64,000 nt of DNA from CBDDDW01 sp965226805 (GCA_965226805.1 CBDDDW010000023.1:67628-131627), one strand, 5' to 3'; numbered from the stretch's first letter, positions 1 through 7,416 are shown. A program made the numbers and translations. The notes: generated by a model from the sequence alone, not told the origin.

Positions 1-590
1 GGAAGGATGATGCTAATCGCCTCTGCCACGGGCTCCAGAAGCTCGCCTCGGTGCACCGCCAGGCGGAAGCCGTCGGCCGCCGCCAACGTGAACTTGGCGT
101 CCTCCATCTCCAGCTTCACGCCCGTCAATACAGGCCTGGATTCTTCGGTAGCGGCGGCAAAAGCTACCTGAGCTATGGCTGACCTGAACACCTGGGGGTC
201 GATCTTGGCGCTCAATCCCTCATCCACCGTAGGAATCGGCGGAAATTCCCCGGCATCGGTCCCGTTGATGCGGGCTTCGGCACGGGCGCAGGTCAACTGA
301 AGATTATTGGGCTGGGGTGTCATGACGACGTCAATGCGCTCTGCCGGTAAGGACGCTACAAACTCGGTGAGGAGACGCGCAGGGACGGTAATGGACCCCT
401 CCTCCTCCACCATCGCTCCGATCCACGTCGTAATCGCTATCTCCAGGTTGGTCGCTGATAGCTTGAGCATGGCCTGGTCTGTGGCTATGAGCACGTTCTG
501 GGTTATCGGCAAAGTGGTCCTTGTAGCCACTGCCCTCCCAACTATCCCAAGGCCACGGCTAAGGTTTTCTTGTAGGCAAGATAGTTTCAT
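1..590 (-). CDS. dnaN: DNA polymerase III subunit beta (sliding clamp), 5' part
   Basis: The first about 196 residues of the replicative sliding clamp, which encircles DNA and tethers DNA polymerase III. The reading frame opens with ATG at 590 and is still open at position 1, so the C-terminal half lies outside the window. Recognisable clamp segments are MKLSCLQENLSRGLGIV at the N-terminus, the LPITQNVLIAT strand, LKLSATNLEIAI, and a domain II start ending in GFRLAVHRGELL. A GGGAG-type ribosome site sits just upstream, and a good promoter lies at 618-647. dnaA is not adjacent; the upstream neighbours are the cupredoxin genes. Identification comes from family sequence knowledge and is strong. 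Confidence 0.93.
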   Translation of the reverse strand, partial: MKLSCLQENLSRGLGIVGRAVATRTTLPITQNVLIATDQAMLKLSATNLEIAITTWIGAMVEEEGSITVPARLLTEFVASLPAERIDVVMTPQPNNLQLTCARAEARINGTDAGEFPPIPTVDEGLSAKIDPQVFRSAIAQVAFAAATEESRPVLTGVKLEMEDAKFTLAAADGFRLAVHRGELLEPVAEAISIIL

Positions 591-617
591 TTCCCACTCC
601 CTCACTCGCAGTGCCGT

Positions 618-647
618 AGTATAAAGGCATTTTCTCTCCGGCGTCAA
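618..647 (-). promoter_or_regulatory. dnaN promoter
   Basis: On the minus strand a TTGACG -35 (642-647) and a TATACT -10 (618-623) are separated by 18 bp, and the inferred transcript starts about 20 nt before the dnaN ATG. The 30-nt block matches the putative promoter of the cupredoxin gene at 1438-1466 at 22 of 30 positions, including the spacer. Confidence 0.65.
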
Positions 648-685
648 CGCGGGGTCAGCTTTGGGGATTATCCAATTATGCGGCG

Positions 686-730
686 AAAAAACTGGAGGGC
701 TGGTCTAACGACAATTGGTCAGACCAGCCC
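686..730 (-). terminator. Terminator downstream of cupredoxin 1
   Basis: Read on the minus strand, GGGCTGGTCT (730-721) pairs with AGACCAGCCC (706-697). A run of six T follows at 691-686. This fits a rho-independent terminator for the cupredoxin gene ending at 862, located before the dnaN promoter. The right arm also contains the palindrome TGGTCAGACCA (716-726), which resembles a FadR/GntR operator. A related hairpin lies at 1523-1558. Confidence 0.6.
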
Positions 731-861
731 CCATGCGTCAGTCTATTTTGGATGAAGGAACCCTGCGTCAAATCGTCACTGGCGTCCGGCAGTGACTCAC
801 TCCATGTAGATTCACCCCACCCCCCTCGACCTGACGACGCTGTGGAGGAGCTGCCGTTCTC

Positions 862-1413
862 CTACTTGACCTCGAAGGTTCCGAACTTGGTGGCATTATG
901 CCCCGGGAAAGTGCAAACGAACTCGTAGGTCCCTGCGGCCGGGGCCTGGAACCGGACCTCTCCAACCTCGCCCGGCTCCACGAGTGGGATGATAGCCGCA
1001 ATTACCCTGTCATCCCCGGGCGGTACATAGCCATTATCCGGAAATTTGCCCCCATCGCGGGTCACTTCGTCTTTGGTCCCGGCTTCGACGAGGATCCAGC
1101 TGTGCTGGAAAACCGTTGAATCGTTTATGTACCTGACGAGCACCGTGGAGCCTGCAGCAGCGGACATGAAATCAAGATCGAACTTTAACTGATTATCGGG
1201 CGTGACGATCTCGAGAGTAACAACACCGCCTCCATCGGAGGTGGGAGCAGAGGTGAAGGTAGGAGTAGGGGTGAAAGTAGCCGCAGGAGGAGGCGTGGTA
1301 GGCGCCGGGGGCGCCGTCGTGGGGGTTGCATCTTCTCCACCCCCGCCACAAGCCGTCATAATCAACAGAAAGAGGGTACTAGCACCCAGGACCGATATCG
1401 CCCCTCGTCTCAT
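862..1413 (-). CDS. Cupredoxin-like lipoprotein 1
   Basis: A 183-residue exported lipoprotein of the azurin/plastocyanin fold. The signal peptide ends in the lipobox LIMTAC (Cys22), followed by a Pro/Thr-rich linker to about residue 60 and then the copper-fold domain. Visible ligands are His104 (VFQHSW), Cys167 and His172 (CTFPGH). The axial methionine expected four residues after the second His is Lys176. The probable location is the outer face of the cytoplasmic membrane; the redox partner is unknown. The ATG follows AAGGAGGTCAT. Cupredoxin 2 at 3380 is a close paralogue, once adjacent and now separated by an IS1380 copy. Electron transfer is inferred from the family; the missing axial ligand makes type-1 copper chemistry uncertain. 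Confidence 0.85.
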   Translation of the reverse strand: MRRGAISVLGASTLFLLIMTACGGGGEDATPTTAPPAPTTPPPAATFTPTPTFTSAPTSDGGGVVTLEIVTPDNQLKFDLDFMSAAAGSTVLVRYINDSTVFQHSWILVEAGTKDEVTRDGGKFPDNGYVPPGDDRVIAAIIPLVEPGEVGEVRFQAPAAGTYEFVCTFPGHNATKFGTFEVK

Positions 1414-1437
1414 ATGACCTCCTTACAACGTAACAAC

Positions 1438-1466
1438 ATCTAAAGCCATTTCCGCTCCGAAGTCAA
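1438..1466 (-). promoter_or_regulatory. Putative cupredoxin 1 promoter
   Basis: Minus-strand TTGACT (1461-1466), 17-bp spacer, weak -10 TTAGAT (1438-1443), about 25 nt before the ATG. It is similar in sequence to the dnaN promoter, spacer included, suggesting the two arose by duplication of an intergenic block. Confidence 0.4.
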
Positions 1467-1522
1467 CTTACTCCTGCCGGAGGATTGTCATCTGACGATG
1501 ATCATCAAGATCAAGCATGGTT

Positions 1523-1558
1523 AAGGGCTGGTCTGGAAAAACTGCCAGACCAGCCCTT
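1523..1558. terminator. Hairpin related to the 686-730 terminator
   Basis: AAGGGCTGGTCTGG (1523-1536) and its exact reverse complement (1545-1558) enclose an 8-nt loop. The shared core GGGCTGGTCT, and the flanking ATGCGTC and GGATGAAG that follow on the plus strand, match the block at 697-760. It probably was the terminator of cupredoxin 2 before the IS1380 insertion separated them. No T-run follows the minus-strand hairpin, so terminator function is less sure than for the first copy. Confidence 0.5.
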
Positions 1559-1595
1559 CAATGCGTCCCGTATCCGGATGAAGCCACTCTGCCTT

Positions 1596-3303
1596 AGCCC
1601 GAATCCACCGAAGGACGGCCTTGGGGACAGTCCTTGAAGAAGCCATCGGGTGCTCCTCTGAATCTGGGATAATGGTTTTGGAACAGAAACCAGCCCGGAA
1701 ACAAGGAGCACCCAATAGATGCTGCCACAGAACAAACCCGACCGTATCCGCATCCTCTTTGACGACCATCGCCTGGTGGCCAATGCCGGCCTGCTCCTGC
1801 CGGCCACCCTAGCCCGGCACCTGGGCCTGCGGGAACTCGTCGACCATCACCTTGACCTCGGCGGAGCGCCGGGACGGGCGAACACTGGGGACAAGATGCT
1901 GACGCTGGTCGCTTCCGCGCTGGCAGGCGGCGACTGCATCGACGACGCCGATGCGCTGCGCGCTGGTGGGACGGTCGGTGTTCTAGGCTGCGTGGTCAAG
2001 GCGCCATCCACCCTGGGGACCTTCCTGCGCAGCTTCCGGTGGGGGCATGTCCGTCAACTCGACCGCGTGAGCCGCCAGTTGTTGGCCCGGGCCTGGGCCG
2101 CTGGGGCCGGACCCGGCGACTCGCCCCTGACCATCGACCTGGACTCGACCATCTGCGAGACCTATGGACTGGCCAAGGAGGGAGCGCGCCACCACGGCTA
2201 TACCGGCGCCCGCGGCTATCACCCGCTGCTGGCCATTGCCGCCGGCACCGGCGAGGTGCTGATGTCCCGGCTGCGCGAGGGCCGGGCCAACACCGCCCGT
2301 GGCGCCGCCCACTTCCTGCGTGAGACGGTGGGGCGGGTGCGCTACGGCGGGGCCAGGGGACAACTCACGGTGCGGGCCGACAGCGGCTTCTACGCCCACA
2401 CTGTCGTTGCCGCCTGCCGGGAAATGGATGTCCGCTTCTCTATCACCATCCGCCAGCGCGCCAGCCTGCGGGACCTGATTGAGGCGATACCAGAGGAGGA
2501 CTGGACTCCCATTCCCTACTGGATGGACGGCGCCGCCGATGTCGCCGAGACGACTTACACCCCGTTCCAGACCAAGCCGGACGCCGCGCCGGTGCGGCTC
2601 ATTGTCCGGCGGGTGAAGCCGACGCCCGGTTCCCAGCTCGCCCTCTTCGCCAGATACAGCTATCACGCCTTCATCACCGACCGCGATGGGGAGACGCTGG
2701 AACTGGAGGCCGATCATCGCCGCCACGCCGAGGTCGAGAACGCCATACGCGACCTCAAGTACGGCGTCGGGCTGAACCACATGCCGTCGGGGCGCTTCGC
2801 CGCCAACGGCGCCTGGCTGGCGGTCCAGGTGATGGCGCATAACCTGGCCCGCTGGACAGCCCGCATCGGCCTGGGTCAGCAGATCGTGACCACCAAGACC
2901 CTCAGGCGGCGGGTCTTCGCTCTGGTGGGACGGATCACCCGCTCGGCGCGCCGCCTCACTTTGCATCTCCCCCGGCGCTGGCCTTGGGAAACCCAGTTCA
3001 GTCGCGCCTTGGCCCGGCTGCAAGCCATTCCATTCCCGGCCTGACGGCCAGCCTGCAACTGACCCAACGTCCCCGCAATCTCGCGCCACCCCGGTCGCGA
3101 GAGTCCCCTGCTGCGTATCCTCTCGCCATCCCGCGCATCGCAACTCCCGCATAGGGCCTTAGGGGCCCTGTGCGGCGCCTGAAGACCCTCCGCCGGCCTC
3201 CCATCTACCCCAAGACCCCAGGCCATCTCCCCTGTAGCTCCCTCACCCACCCCCTTCCGCTGTCCTCACGCCGTCCATCCGTGTCCTTCGGTGGATTCGG
3301 GCT
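1596..3303 (+). mobile_element. IS1380-family insertion sequence, copy 1
   Basis: A 1708-bp element with perfect terminal inverted repeats of about 21 bp starting AGCCCGAATCCACCGAAGGA at the left and its complement at the right end (3283-3303). It carries one transposase gene. The same element occurs at 55984-57691 and 63342 onward in the same orientation with almost no differences. The bases next to the ends (CTT left, AAG right) do not give an obvious direct target duplication. It separates cupredoxin 2 from its inferred terminator. Confidence 0.93.
1719..3044 (+). CDS. IS1380-family transposase, copy 1
   Basis: A 441-residue DDE transposase. The likely catalytic residues are Asp140 or Asp142 (TIDLDSTICETYG), Asp221 (LTVRADSGFYAH) and Glu340 (HAEVENAIRDLKYG), typical of the IS1380 family. 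The start ATG follows AAGGAGCACCCAATAG, and an internal promoter probably lies in the 120 bp between the left inverted repeat and the start. The protein is identical to the copy at 56107 apart from silent changes. It should be functional; it excises and inserts its own element and perhaps adjacent DNA, as known for ISEcp1 of this family. Confidence 0.93.
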   Translation: MLPQNKPDRIRILFDDHRLVANAGLLLPATLARHLGLRELVDHHLDLGGAPGRANTGDKMLTLVASALAGGDCIDDADALRAGGTVGVLGCVVKAPSTLGTFLRSFRWGHVRQLDRVSRQLLARAWAAGAGPGDSPLTIDLDSTICETYGLAKEGARHHGYTGARGYHPLLAIAAGTGEVLMSRLREGRANTARGAAHFLRETVGRVRYGGARGQLTVRADSGFYAHTVVAACREMDVRFSITIRQRASLRDLIEAIPEEDWTPIPYWMDGAADVAETTYTPFQTKPDAAPVRLIVRRVKPTPGSQLALFARYSYHAFITDRDGETLELEADHRRHAEVENAIRDLKYGVGLNHMPSGRFAANGAWLAVQVMAHNLARWTARIGLGQQIVTTKTLRRRVFALVGRITRSARRLTLHLPRRWPWETQFSRALARLQAIPFPA

Positions 3304-3379
3304 AAGACCCTAATCAGGTGCTTGGCCGCGCCTCCGCACCACGTAACCCGACTGCCCTGCTGGACGACCTGCCCGCGAC

Positions 3380-3964
3380 TTACTTTACCTCGAAGGTTCC
3401 GAACTTGGTGGCGTTGTGCCCAGGGAAGGTACATACGAACTCGTATCTTCCTACGGCCGGGGCCTCGAACTGAACCTGTCCGACCTCACCCGCCTCCACC
3501 AACGGGTTGATGGCTGCAAGTACCCGGTCATCGCCGGGGGGTATGTAGCCATTATCGGGATAATTGCCTCCATCGCGCGCCACCTCGTCTTTCGTGTCAG
3601 CCTCCACAAGGACCCAGTTGTGCTGGAACACGCTGGAACCATTCGTGTACTTCACTAGCACAGTGGAGCCGGCAGGGGCGGACATGGAATTCGTACTGTA
3701 CTTCAGCTGGTCATCCGGCGTGTTGATCTCCAGAGTGACTTCACCTCCACCACCGCCAGAGGCCTGTGTCGTACCCGACGTTGTATCCGGCGGAGTGGTG
3801 GCCGTCGGAGTAGGGGTGGCTGGGACGAATGAGGGGGAGGTGGGGGTTGGGGTAGGAGTCGGCTGTCTGGTAGGAGTGGGGGTTGCCGTACCTCCACCGC
3901 AAGCCGAGGCGAGTAACAGAAGGAGGGCAAAAATACCCAGGATTAATAGCGGGCCCTGTTTCAC
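3380..3964 (-). CDS. Cupredoxin-like lipoprotein 2
   Basis: A paralogue of cupredoxin 1, about 194 residues from a GTG at 3964 preceded by AGGAGGTCAC (an upstream ATG in the same frame has no ribosome site). The lipobox ASAC places the lipid Cys at residue 22; a long Pro/Thr and Gly-rich linker follows. The copper-fold part keeps the first ligand His (VFQHNW), Cys178 and His183 (CTFPGH), but as in the paralogue the axial methionine position is lysine (HNATKFG). It would be a membrane-anchored extracytoplasmic redox or metal-binding protein. Expression probably starts at the promoter 4015-4044 and the mRNA would begin with a stable hairpin. Confidence 0.85.
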   Translation of the reverse strand: MKQGPLLILGIFALLLLLASACGGGTATPTPTRQPTPTPTPTSPSFVPATPTPTATTPPDTTSGTTQASGGGGGEVTLEINTPDDQLKYSTNSMSAPAGSTVLVKYTNGSSVFQHNWVLVEADTKDEVARDGGNYPDNGYIPPGDDRVLAAINPLVEAGEVGQVQFEAPAVGRYEFVCTFPGHNATKFGTFEVK

Positions 3965-3983
3965 GTGACCTCCTGACATAGAT

Positions 3984-4013
3984 AACAAGTGGCCCATCGA
4001 GAGGCCACTTGTT
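3984..4013 (-). promoter_or_regulatory. 5' leader hairpin of cupredoxin 2 mRNA
   Basis: AACAAGTGGCC (3984-3994) pairs with GGCCACTTGTT (4003-4013) around an 8-nt loop. It lies directly downstream of the -10 element and ends about 20 nt before the GTG, so it would form at the extreme 5' end of the transcript, where such stems often stabilise mRNA. Confidence 0.5.
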
Positions 4014-4014
4014 A

Positions 4015-4044
4015 ATTTTAACCACGGCTTATTCAGGCTGTCAA
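4015..4044 (-). promoter_or_regulatory. Cupredoxin 2 promoter
   Basis: Minus-strand consensus TTGACA (4039-4044), 18-bp spacer and TAAAAT (4015-4020, five of six to consensus). Unlike cupredoxin 1, this promoter does not resemble that of dnaN. Confidence 0.65.
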
Positions 4045-4078
4045 CGAAGCACAGCCTGTGTGGACCGGCTCGGAAACT

Positions 4079-4303
4079 TTAGCTTACCCGCTTTACCTCG
4101 AGGGTTTCACCGGGGGCCAAGGCAACTCGACGCACGTTAATGCCCAGCTTGAGGAGCCAGTAGCCCAGTGTAGCCTTGCTAACCTCTAGCTCGTAAGCGG
4201 TCATAGAAAGCCCCTTCTCGTTTACCATCTCAGGGAGAAGTCGCTCAAGCGGCCGCTGGTGCTTTTCCTCTACGCTCTGCATCAACTTGGTCTTCCTGGC
4301 CAT
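4079..4303 (-). CDS. Small helix-turn-helix-like protein
   Basis: A 74-residue basic protein starting at ATG 4303 behind AAGGAGGCGAAATT. The middle (LSMTAYELEVSKATLGYWLL) reads like a helix-turn-helix in which a new helix begins at SKATLGYW, similar to resolvase or transposase N-terminal DNA-binding segments. The C-terminus ends in a short beta-like segment. No family is recognised with certainty. A DNA-binding role is inferred. It stands alone between the cupredoxin and the Sm_multidrug_ex gene, with its own putative promoter. Confidence 0.6.
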   Translation of the reverse strand: MARKTKLMQSVEEKHQRPLERLLPEMVNEKGLSMTAYELEVSKATLGYWLLKLGINVRRVALAPGETLEVKRVS

Positions 4304-4341
4304 AATTTCGCCTCCTTGCCGGTATCTTGACGCCGTTTCAT

Positions 4342-4370
4342 ACCGTATCACACCATCTGCCGTTCGTCAA
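4342..4370 (-). promoter_or_regulatory. Possible promoter of the small HTH gene
   Basis: Minus-strand TTGACG (4365-4370), 17-bp spacer and a weak TACGGT -10 (4342-4347), giving a leader of about 30 nt. The sequence further upstream is AT-rich. Confidence 0.35.
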
Positions 4371-4433
4371 TACTTATATATGATAATTCTTAAACAAATT
4401 TTATATTATTCCAGAACACCCTCCGCAACAGGT

Positions 4434-4892
4434 CTATTCAGATACGAAAATGCCCAATCCGGTTAGCGCGGTCACGATACAACCAGCCGCCAAGGCCCCC
4501 AATCCTATAAGTGGGAGCGCTTTCCTGAAGGGTATCTCGAAGGCCCAAGCCGCGAGGGACCCCGTCCAAACTCCAGTCATGGGCAGCGGCACGGCCACCA
4601 GTAGAACCAGCGCCAGCGCACCGTGCTTTTGGAACCTCTGAGAGTTATGCTGACGTAGCTTTTCGGTGCGCCAGATAAGGACACGGCCCACCGGATTGGG
4701 GAATCTCGTAACCAGCCTACCTAAAGACGGCAAGGCCAAGAGCCAGAATAACGCCGGCACAAGATTCCCGACAACGGCTACAGGAAGGACTCCATACCAG
4801 GGCAAATCGTACCGTCCCATACCGATCGGGATCGCGAGACGCAGCTCTCCGATTGGCGTCATGCTCCAGAGAAACGTAAAAATGTAATCCAT
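4434..4892 (-). CDS. Small multidrug export-like membrane protein (COG2426)
   Basis: A 152-residue integral membrane protein of the Sm_multidrug_ex family (PF06695). It starts MDYIFTFLWSMTPIGELRLAIPIG, where the TPIGELRLAIP segment is the family signature. Three or four hydrophobic segments follow (around residues 30-55, 85-110 and 122-150). The family name is historical; the transported substrate is not established. It is expressed alone, leftward, and its start faces the multi-stem region upstream of the AIR-synthase-like gene. Length matches the family. Confidence 0.8.
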   Translation of the reverse strand: MDYIFTFLWSMTPIGELRLAIPIGMGRYDLPWYGVLPVAVVGNLVPALFWLLALPSLGRLVTRFPNPVGRVLIWRTEKLRQHNSQRFQKHGALALVLLVAVPLPMTGVWTGSLAAWAFEIPFRKALPLIGLGALAAGCIVTALTGLGIFVSE

Positions 4893-5002
4893 TCACTCGC
4901 TCGGATGGGATTGGCGACCGGCCCCTCGTAATATACCCTTCGAGGCTGTCCTATGCAACGCCGCCCATCGAGTGGACACACTCTGGGAACCATAGTACCC
5001 TC

Positions 5003-5114
5003 GTGTTGGAGCATCGATCGAAGGAACGAGTTTCCTTTCAGCAGGTCCGGGACTGCCCTCAGGCGGCTACGGAGCCGGGACTAGAGACCCTATCCGAAGT
5101 CCCTCCGGCAACAC
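5003..5114 (+). ncRNA. Candidate structured RNA or leader upstream of AIR-synthase-like gene
   Basis: Within 112 nt several nested complementary segments can form a multibranched fold. The closing pairs are GTGTTG (5003-5008) with CAACAC (5109-5114) and GGAG with CTCC. Inside are hairpins AAGGAA/TTCCTT (5021-5037), GCAG/CTGC (5041-5056), CGGC/GCCG (5064-5077) and GGGACT/AGTCCC (5077-5103). It lies about 110 nt before the gene at 5222, in the same direction. It matches no riboswitch or housekeeping RNA I recognise. The individual stems are short, so chance pairing in GC-rich DNA is possible. Confidence 0.3.
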
Positions 5115-5221
5115 CGCAGGACTACCAAGACGACACCTGAACGACAGGCTGACAGAGCTGAACAGGGGAGCAGTTCAACAAACCGCATCAGCCAAGCGCG
5201 TGGAGACCAGGTGAGAGAGTA

Positions 5222-6226
5222 ATGCAAATAGGGAAGTTTCCTCAAGAGCTCCTGGAGCGCCTCCTCGACAAAGCGAAGATAAAGGACCCTCGGGTGCTCA
5301 TGGGCCCCAGAATAGGGGAAGACGCGGCGCTGATCGACTACGGGGACATGGTCCTCGTGGCCAAAACAGACCCCATAACCTTCGCTTCGGAGCTCATAGG
5401 CTGGTACGCGGTGCAGGTAAACGCCAATGATGTAGCCTGCGCCGGGGCTATTCCCCGCTGGTTCCTTGCCACGCTCCTTGTACCCAAAGGGATGGCAGAG
5501 GAAGACGCAGAGAGGATGTTCGATCAGATTTTAGAGGCGTGCGACGCGCTGGGCGTTACGCTGGTTGGCGGCCACAGCGAGGCAACTGGGAGCGTCACCC
5601 AGCCAATCGTGGTGGGGTGCATGCTTGGAGAAGTAGAGAAGGGTAAATTAGTAATCACCGGCGGAGCCAGGGAGGGGGATCGTGTGGTACTTACCAAGGG
5701 TATCGCCCTCGAGGGGACCGCTCTCTTGGCCCGTGAGGCCAGCGTAGTATTGGAGAAGGCCGGCGTGGGTACCGACACACTCTCCAGAGCAAAAGAGTTA
5801 CTTTTTTCACCTGGTATAAGTGTAGTAAAGGATGCCCTAGCATCCTGCACCGCCGCGGATATCACCAGCCTTCACGACCCGACCGAGGGAGGTCTCGCCA
5901 CCGCCCTGAGGGAGGTGGCCGGAGCTGCCGGGGTGGGGATAGACATCGAGGAGGACAGTATCCCCATCCTCCCGGAGTGCGCCAAGATATGTGCCACCAT
6001 CGGACTGAGTCCTATGGGTCTGCTGGCATCGGGTGCGTTGCTCATCACCCTGTCACCCGAGGAGGTGCCGCAACTCTTGGACGCATTGCAAGAAGACGGG
6101 GTGTCGGCATTCGAGATCGGCAGAGTCACCGCCGCCAGCGAAGGGGTCCACCTCATCAGAGCCGGTGAGCGTGTCCCTATGCCTAGGTTCGACAGGGACG
6201 AGCTGGCCCGCTACCTCAGTGGTTAA
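5222..6226 (+). CDS. AIR synthase/HypE-like ATP-binding protein
   Basis: A 334-residue protein of the PurM/HypE/SelD/ThiL superfamily, whose members bind ATP and phosphorylate or dehydrate amide-like substrates. N-terminal features are IGEDAALIDYGD and KTDPITFAS with the metal/ATP-binding aspartates, and VNANDVACAGAIPRWFLATL. VTLVGGHSEAT follows near residue 115, and HDPTEGGLATALRE in the C-terminal domain. It resembles HypE, but lacks the C-terminal cysteine that HypE uses to carry the cyano group, and no hydrogenase or hyp genes are nearby. The exact substrate is therefore unknown. The ATG has a weak GAGAG ribosome site. It stands alone, convergent with the dehydratase across a miniature element. 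Confidence 0.8.
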   Translation: MQIGKFPQELLERLLDKAKIKDPRVLMGPRIGEDAALIDYGDMVLVAKTDPITFASELIGWYAVQVNANDVACAGAIPRWFLATLLVPKGMAEEDAERMFDQILEACDALGVTLVGGHSEATGSVTQPIVVGCMLGEVEKGKLVITGGAREGDRVVLTKGIALEGTALLAREASVVLEKAGVGTDTLSRAKELLFSPGISVVKDALASCTAADITSLHDPTEGGLATALREVAGAAGVGIDIEEDSIPILPECAKICATIGLSPMGLLASGALLITLSPEEVPQLLDALQEDGVSAFEIGRVTAASEGVHLIRAGERVPMPRFDRDELARYLSG

Positions 6227-6244
6227 GGCTCACGCGGATACACG

Positions 6245-6412
6245 CTAGTCGTGTGTCTGCCAAATGGGTTTACAATACGTCAGCGCTCGACGTGGCCCCC
6301 CGGTCTGCCTCCTCTCCTATGGGAGAGGATTGAGGTGAGGGTGAGACCGGGGTTCGCGGGGAGGACCTCCTCATATCAGCATTGTAATGCTATATACGAG
6401 ACACTAGACTAG
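6245..6412. mobile_element. Miniature inverted-repeat element, copy A (168 bp)
   Basis: A 168-bp non-coding segment that recurs at 62930-63098 with two differences. Ends are imperfect inverted repeats: CTAGTCGTGTGTCT at the left and CTAGTCTAGTGTCT as complement at the right (12 of 14 identical). CTAG at both edges is the probable target duplication. The interior contains CCTCTCC/GGGAGAGG. It sits between convergent genes, and the CTAG at its right edge supplies the stop codon of the dehydratase gene. Confidence 0.8.
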
Positions 6413-7416
6413 GCAGGTTCATATGTCTCCAGTGCTTCCCTCAGCTGTGGAAGCGTTATGTTACCTCCGCTGACGATGACGGCAACCTTACTACCTCTGA
6501 TCGCCTCTCTGGTCTTGATGGCGCCCCCCAGAGCCGCGGCGCCGGCGCCTTCGGCGAGGGTGTGGGCCTTCTCGATGAGAATCGCTATGGATTGGAGAAT
6601 CTCGGTATCGCTGACCAGAACGAAGTCGTCTAGCAGGTCCCAGAGTATGCTCTGAGTGAGCTCGTACGCCGCGGCAGTGGCAAGCCCCTCCGCGACGGTC
6701 TCCATCGGAGCTTCTGTCAGGCGCCGGTTTTTCCATGACAAGTATCCTGCGGGCGCCTGGGCCGACTGAACCGCCACCACCCTTATCCTCGGATTAACGG
6801 CTTTGGCCACTATGCACGCTCCGGCAGCCCCACTGCCCCCACCGAGCGGAACATAGATGACCTCCACGTCGGGGAAGTCCTCCAAGATCTCCAGCGTCTG
6901 GGTAGCCACTCCCGCGATCAGCAACGGATTATTGGCCGCATGGACGTAGTAGAGACCCTCTTCCCGAGCCAGGCTCTCGGCATGCTCTTTTGCCTCGTCG
7001 AAGTGCTTGCCGTGGAATATTACCTCGGCGCCCAGGTTCCGCACGGACTCGACCTTGAGAGGGTTGGCGTCCTCAGGCAGGCAAATTATCGCTCGCGCGG
7101 CGAACAGCTTGCAGGCGTAAGCTATGGACTGGCCGTGATTACCCGAGGAAGCCGTAACAAGTCCACTTTCCCGTTCCTCGGGGGTCATTTGGGCGAGGAG
7201 ATTCACACCACCCCGGGCCTTGAACGAAGCGAGCGCCTGGTGGTTCTCGTGCTTGAGACGCACCTCCGCACCCATATAGTTGCTAAGGGCCGGGTGGTCG
7301 TACAAGGGCGTACGGGTCACATATGGAGCTATCGTCGCGCGCGCCTCCAGAACGTCGCGAAAAGTGGGCCTCTCCATCTGCTTCTCCATCCTCTCCGGCG
7401 TCAAGGCCTGTTCCAA
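6409..7416 (-). CDS. Threonine/serine dehydratase-family PLP enzyme
   Basis: A fold type II pyridoxal-phosphate enzyme related to threonine dehydratase and serine racemase; the family removes the amino group of hydroxy amino acids to give 2-oxoacids. With the TTG start at 7416 it has 335 residues. The PLP lysine is Lys66 in ASFKARGG; SSGNHGQSIAY (about residue 92) and the phosphate-binding loop GGGSGAAGA are present, and ISGG-like VSGGNIT lies near the end. No C-terminal ACT domain is present, so it is of the short, non-feedback-regulated type. ATG codons 10 and 14 codons further in are alternative starts. The stop codon overlaps the edge of miniature element A. Confidence 0.85.
   Translation of the reverse strand: MEQALTPERMEKQMERPTFRDVLEARATIAPYVTRTPLYDHPALSNYMGAEVRLKHENHQALASFKARGGVNLLAQMTPEERESGLVTASSGNHGQSIAYACKLFAARAIICLPEDANPLKVESVRNLGAEVIFHGKHFDEAKEHAESLAREEGLYYVHAANNPLLIAGVATQTLEILEDFPDVEVIYVPLGGGSGAAGACIVAKAVNPRIRVVAVQSAQAPAGYLSWKNRRLTEAPMETVAEGLATAAAYELTQSILWDLLDDFVLVSDTEILQSIAILIEKAHTLAEGAGAAALGGAIKTREAIRGSKVAVIVSGGNITLPQLREALETYEPA

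Noticed and set aside
591..861. Replication origin next to dnaN
   Set aside because: Only one weak DnaA-box-like sequence (TTATCCAAT near 666), no cluster, no AT-rich unwinding region, and no dnaA.
1983..3152. A long open frame antisense to the IS1380 transposase (389 codons, also in copy 2)
   Set aside because: It is a by-product of the high GC content and codon bias of the transposase; the product is low-complexity and unlike any protein.
1593..3306. CTT/AAG at the ends of IS1380 copy 1 and CTA/TAG at copy 2 as target duplications
   Set aside because: The flanks are inverted rather than direct repeats in both copies, so no duplication can be claimed.
5222..6226. hypE of a hydrogenase maturation system
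   Set aside because: No C-terminal cysteine and no hydrogenase or hyp genes nearby; kept as AIR-synthase/HypE-like.
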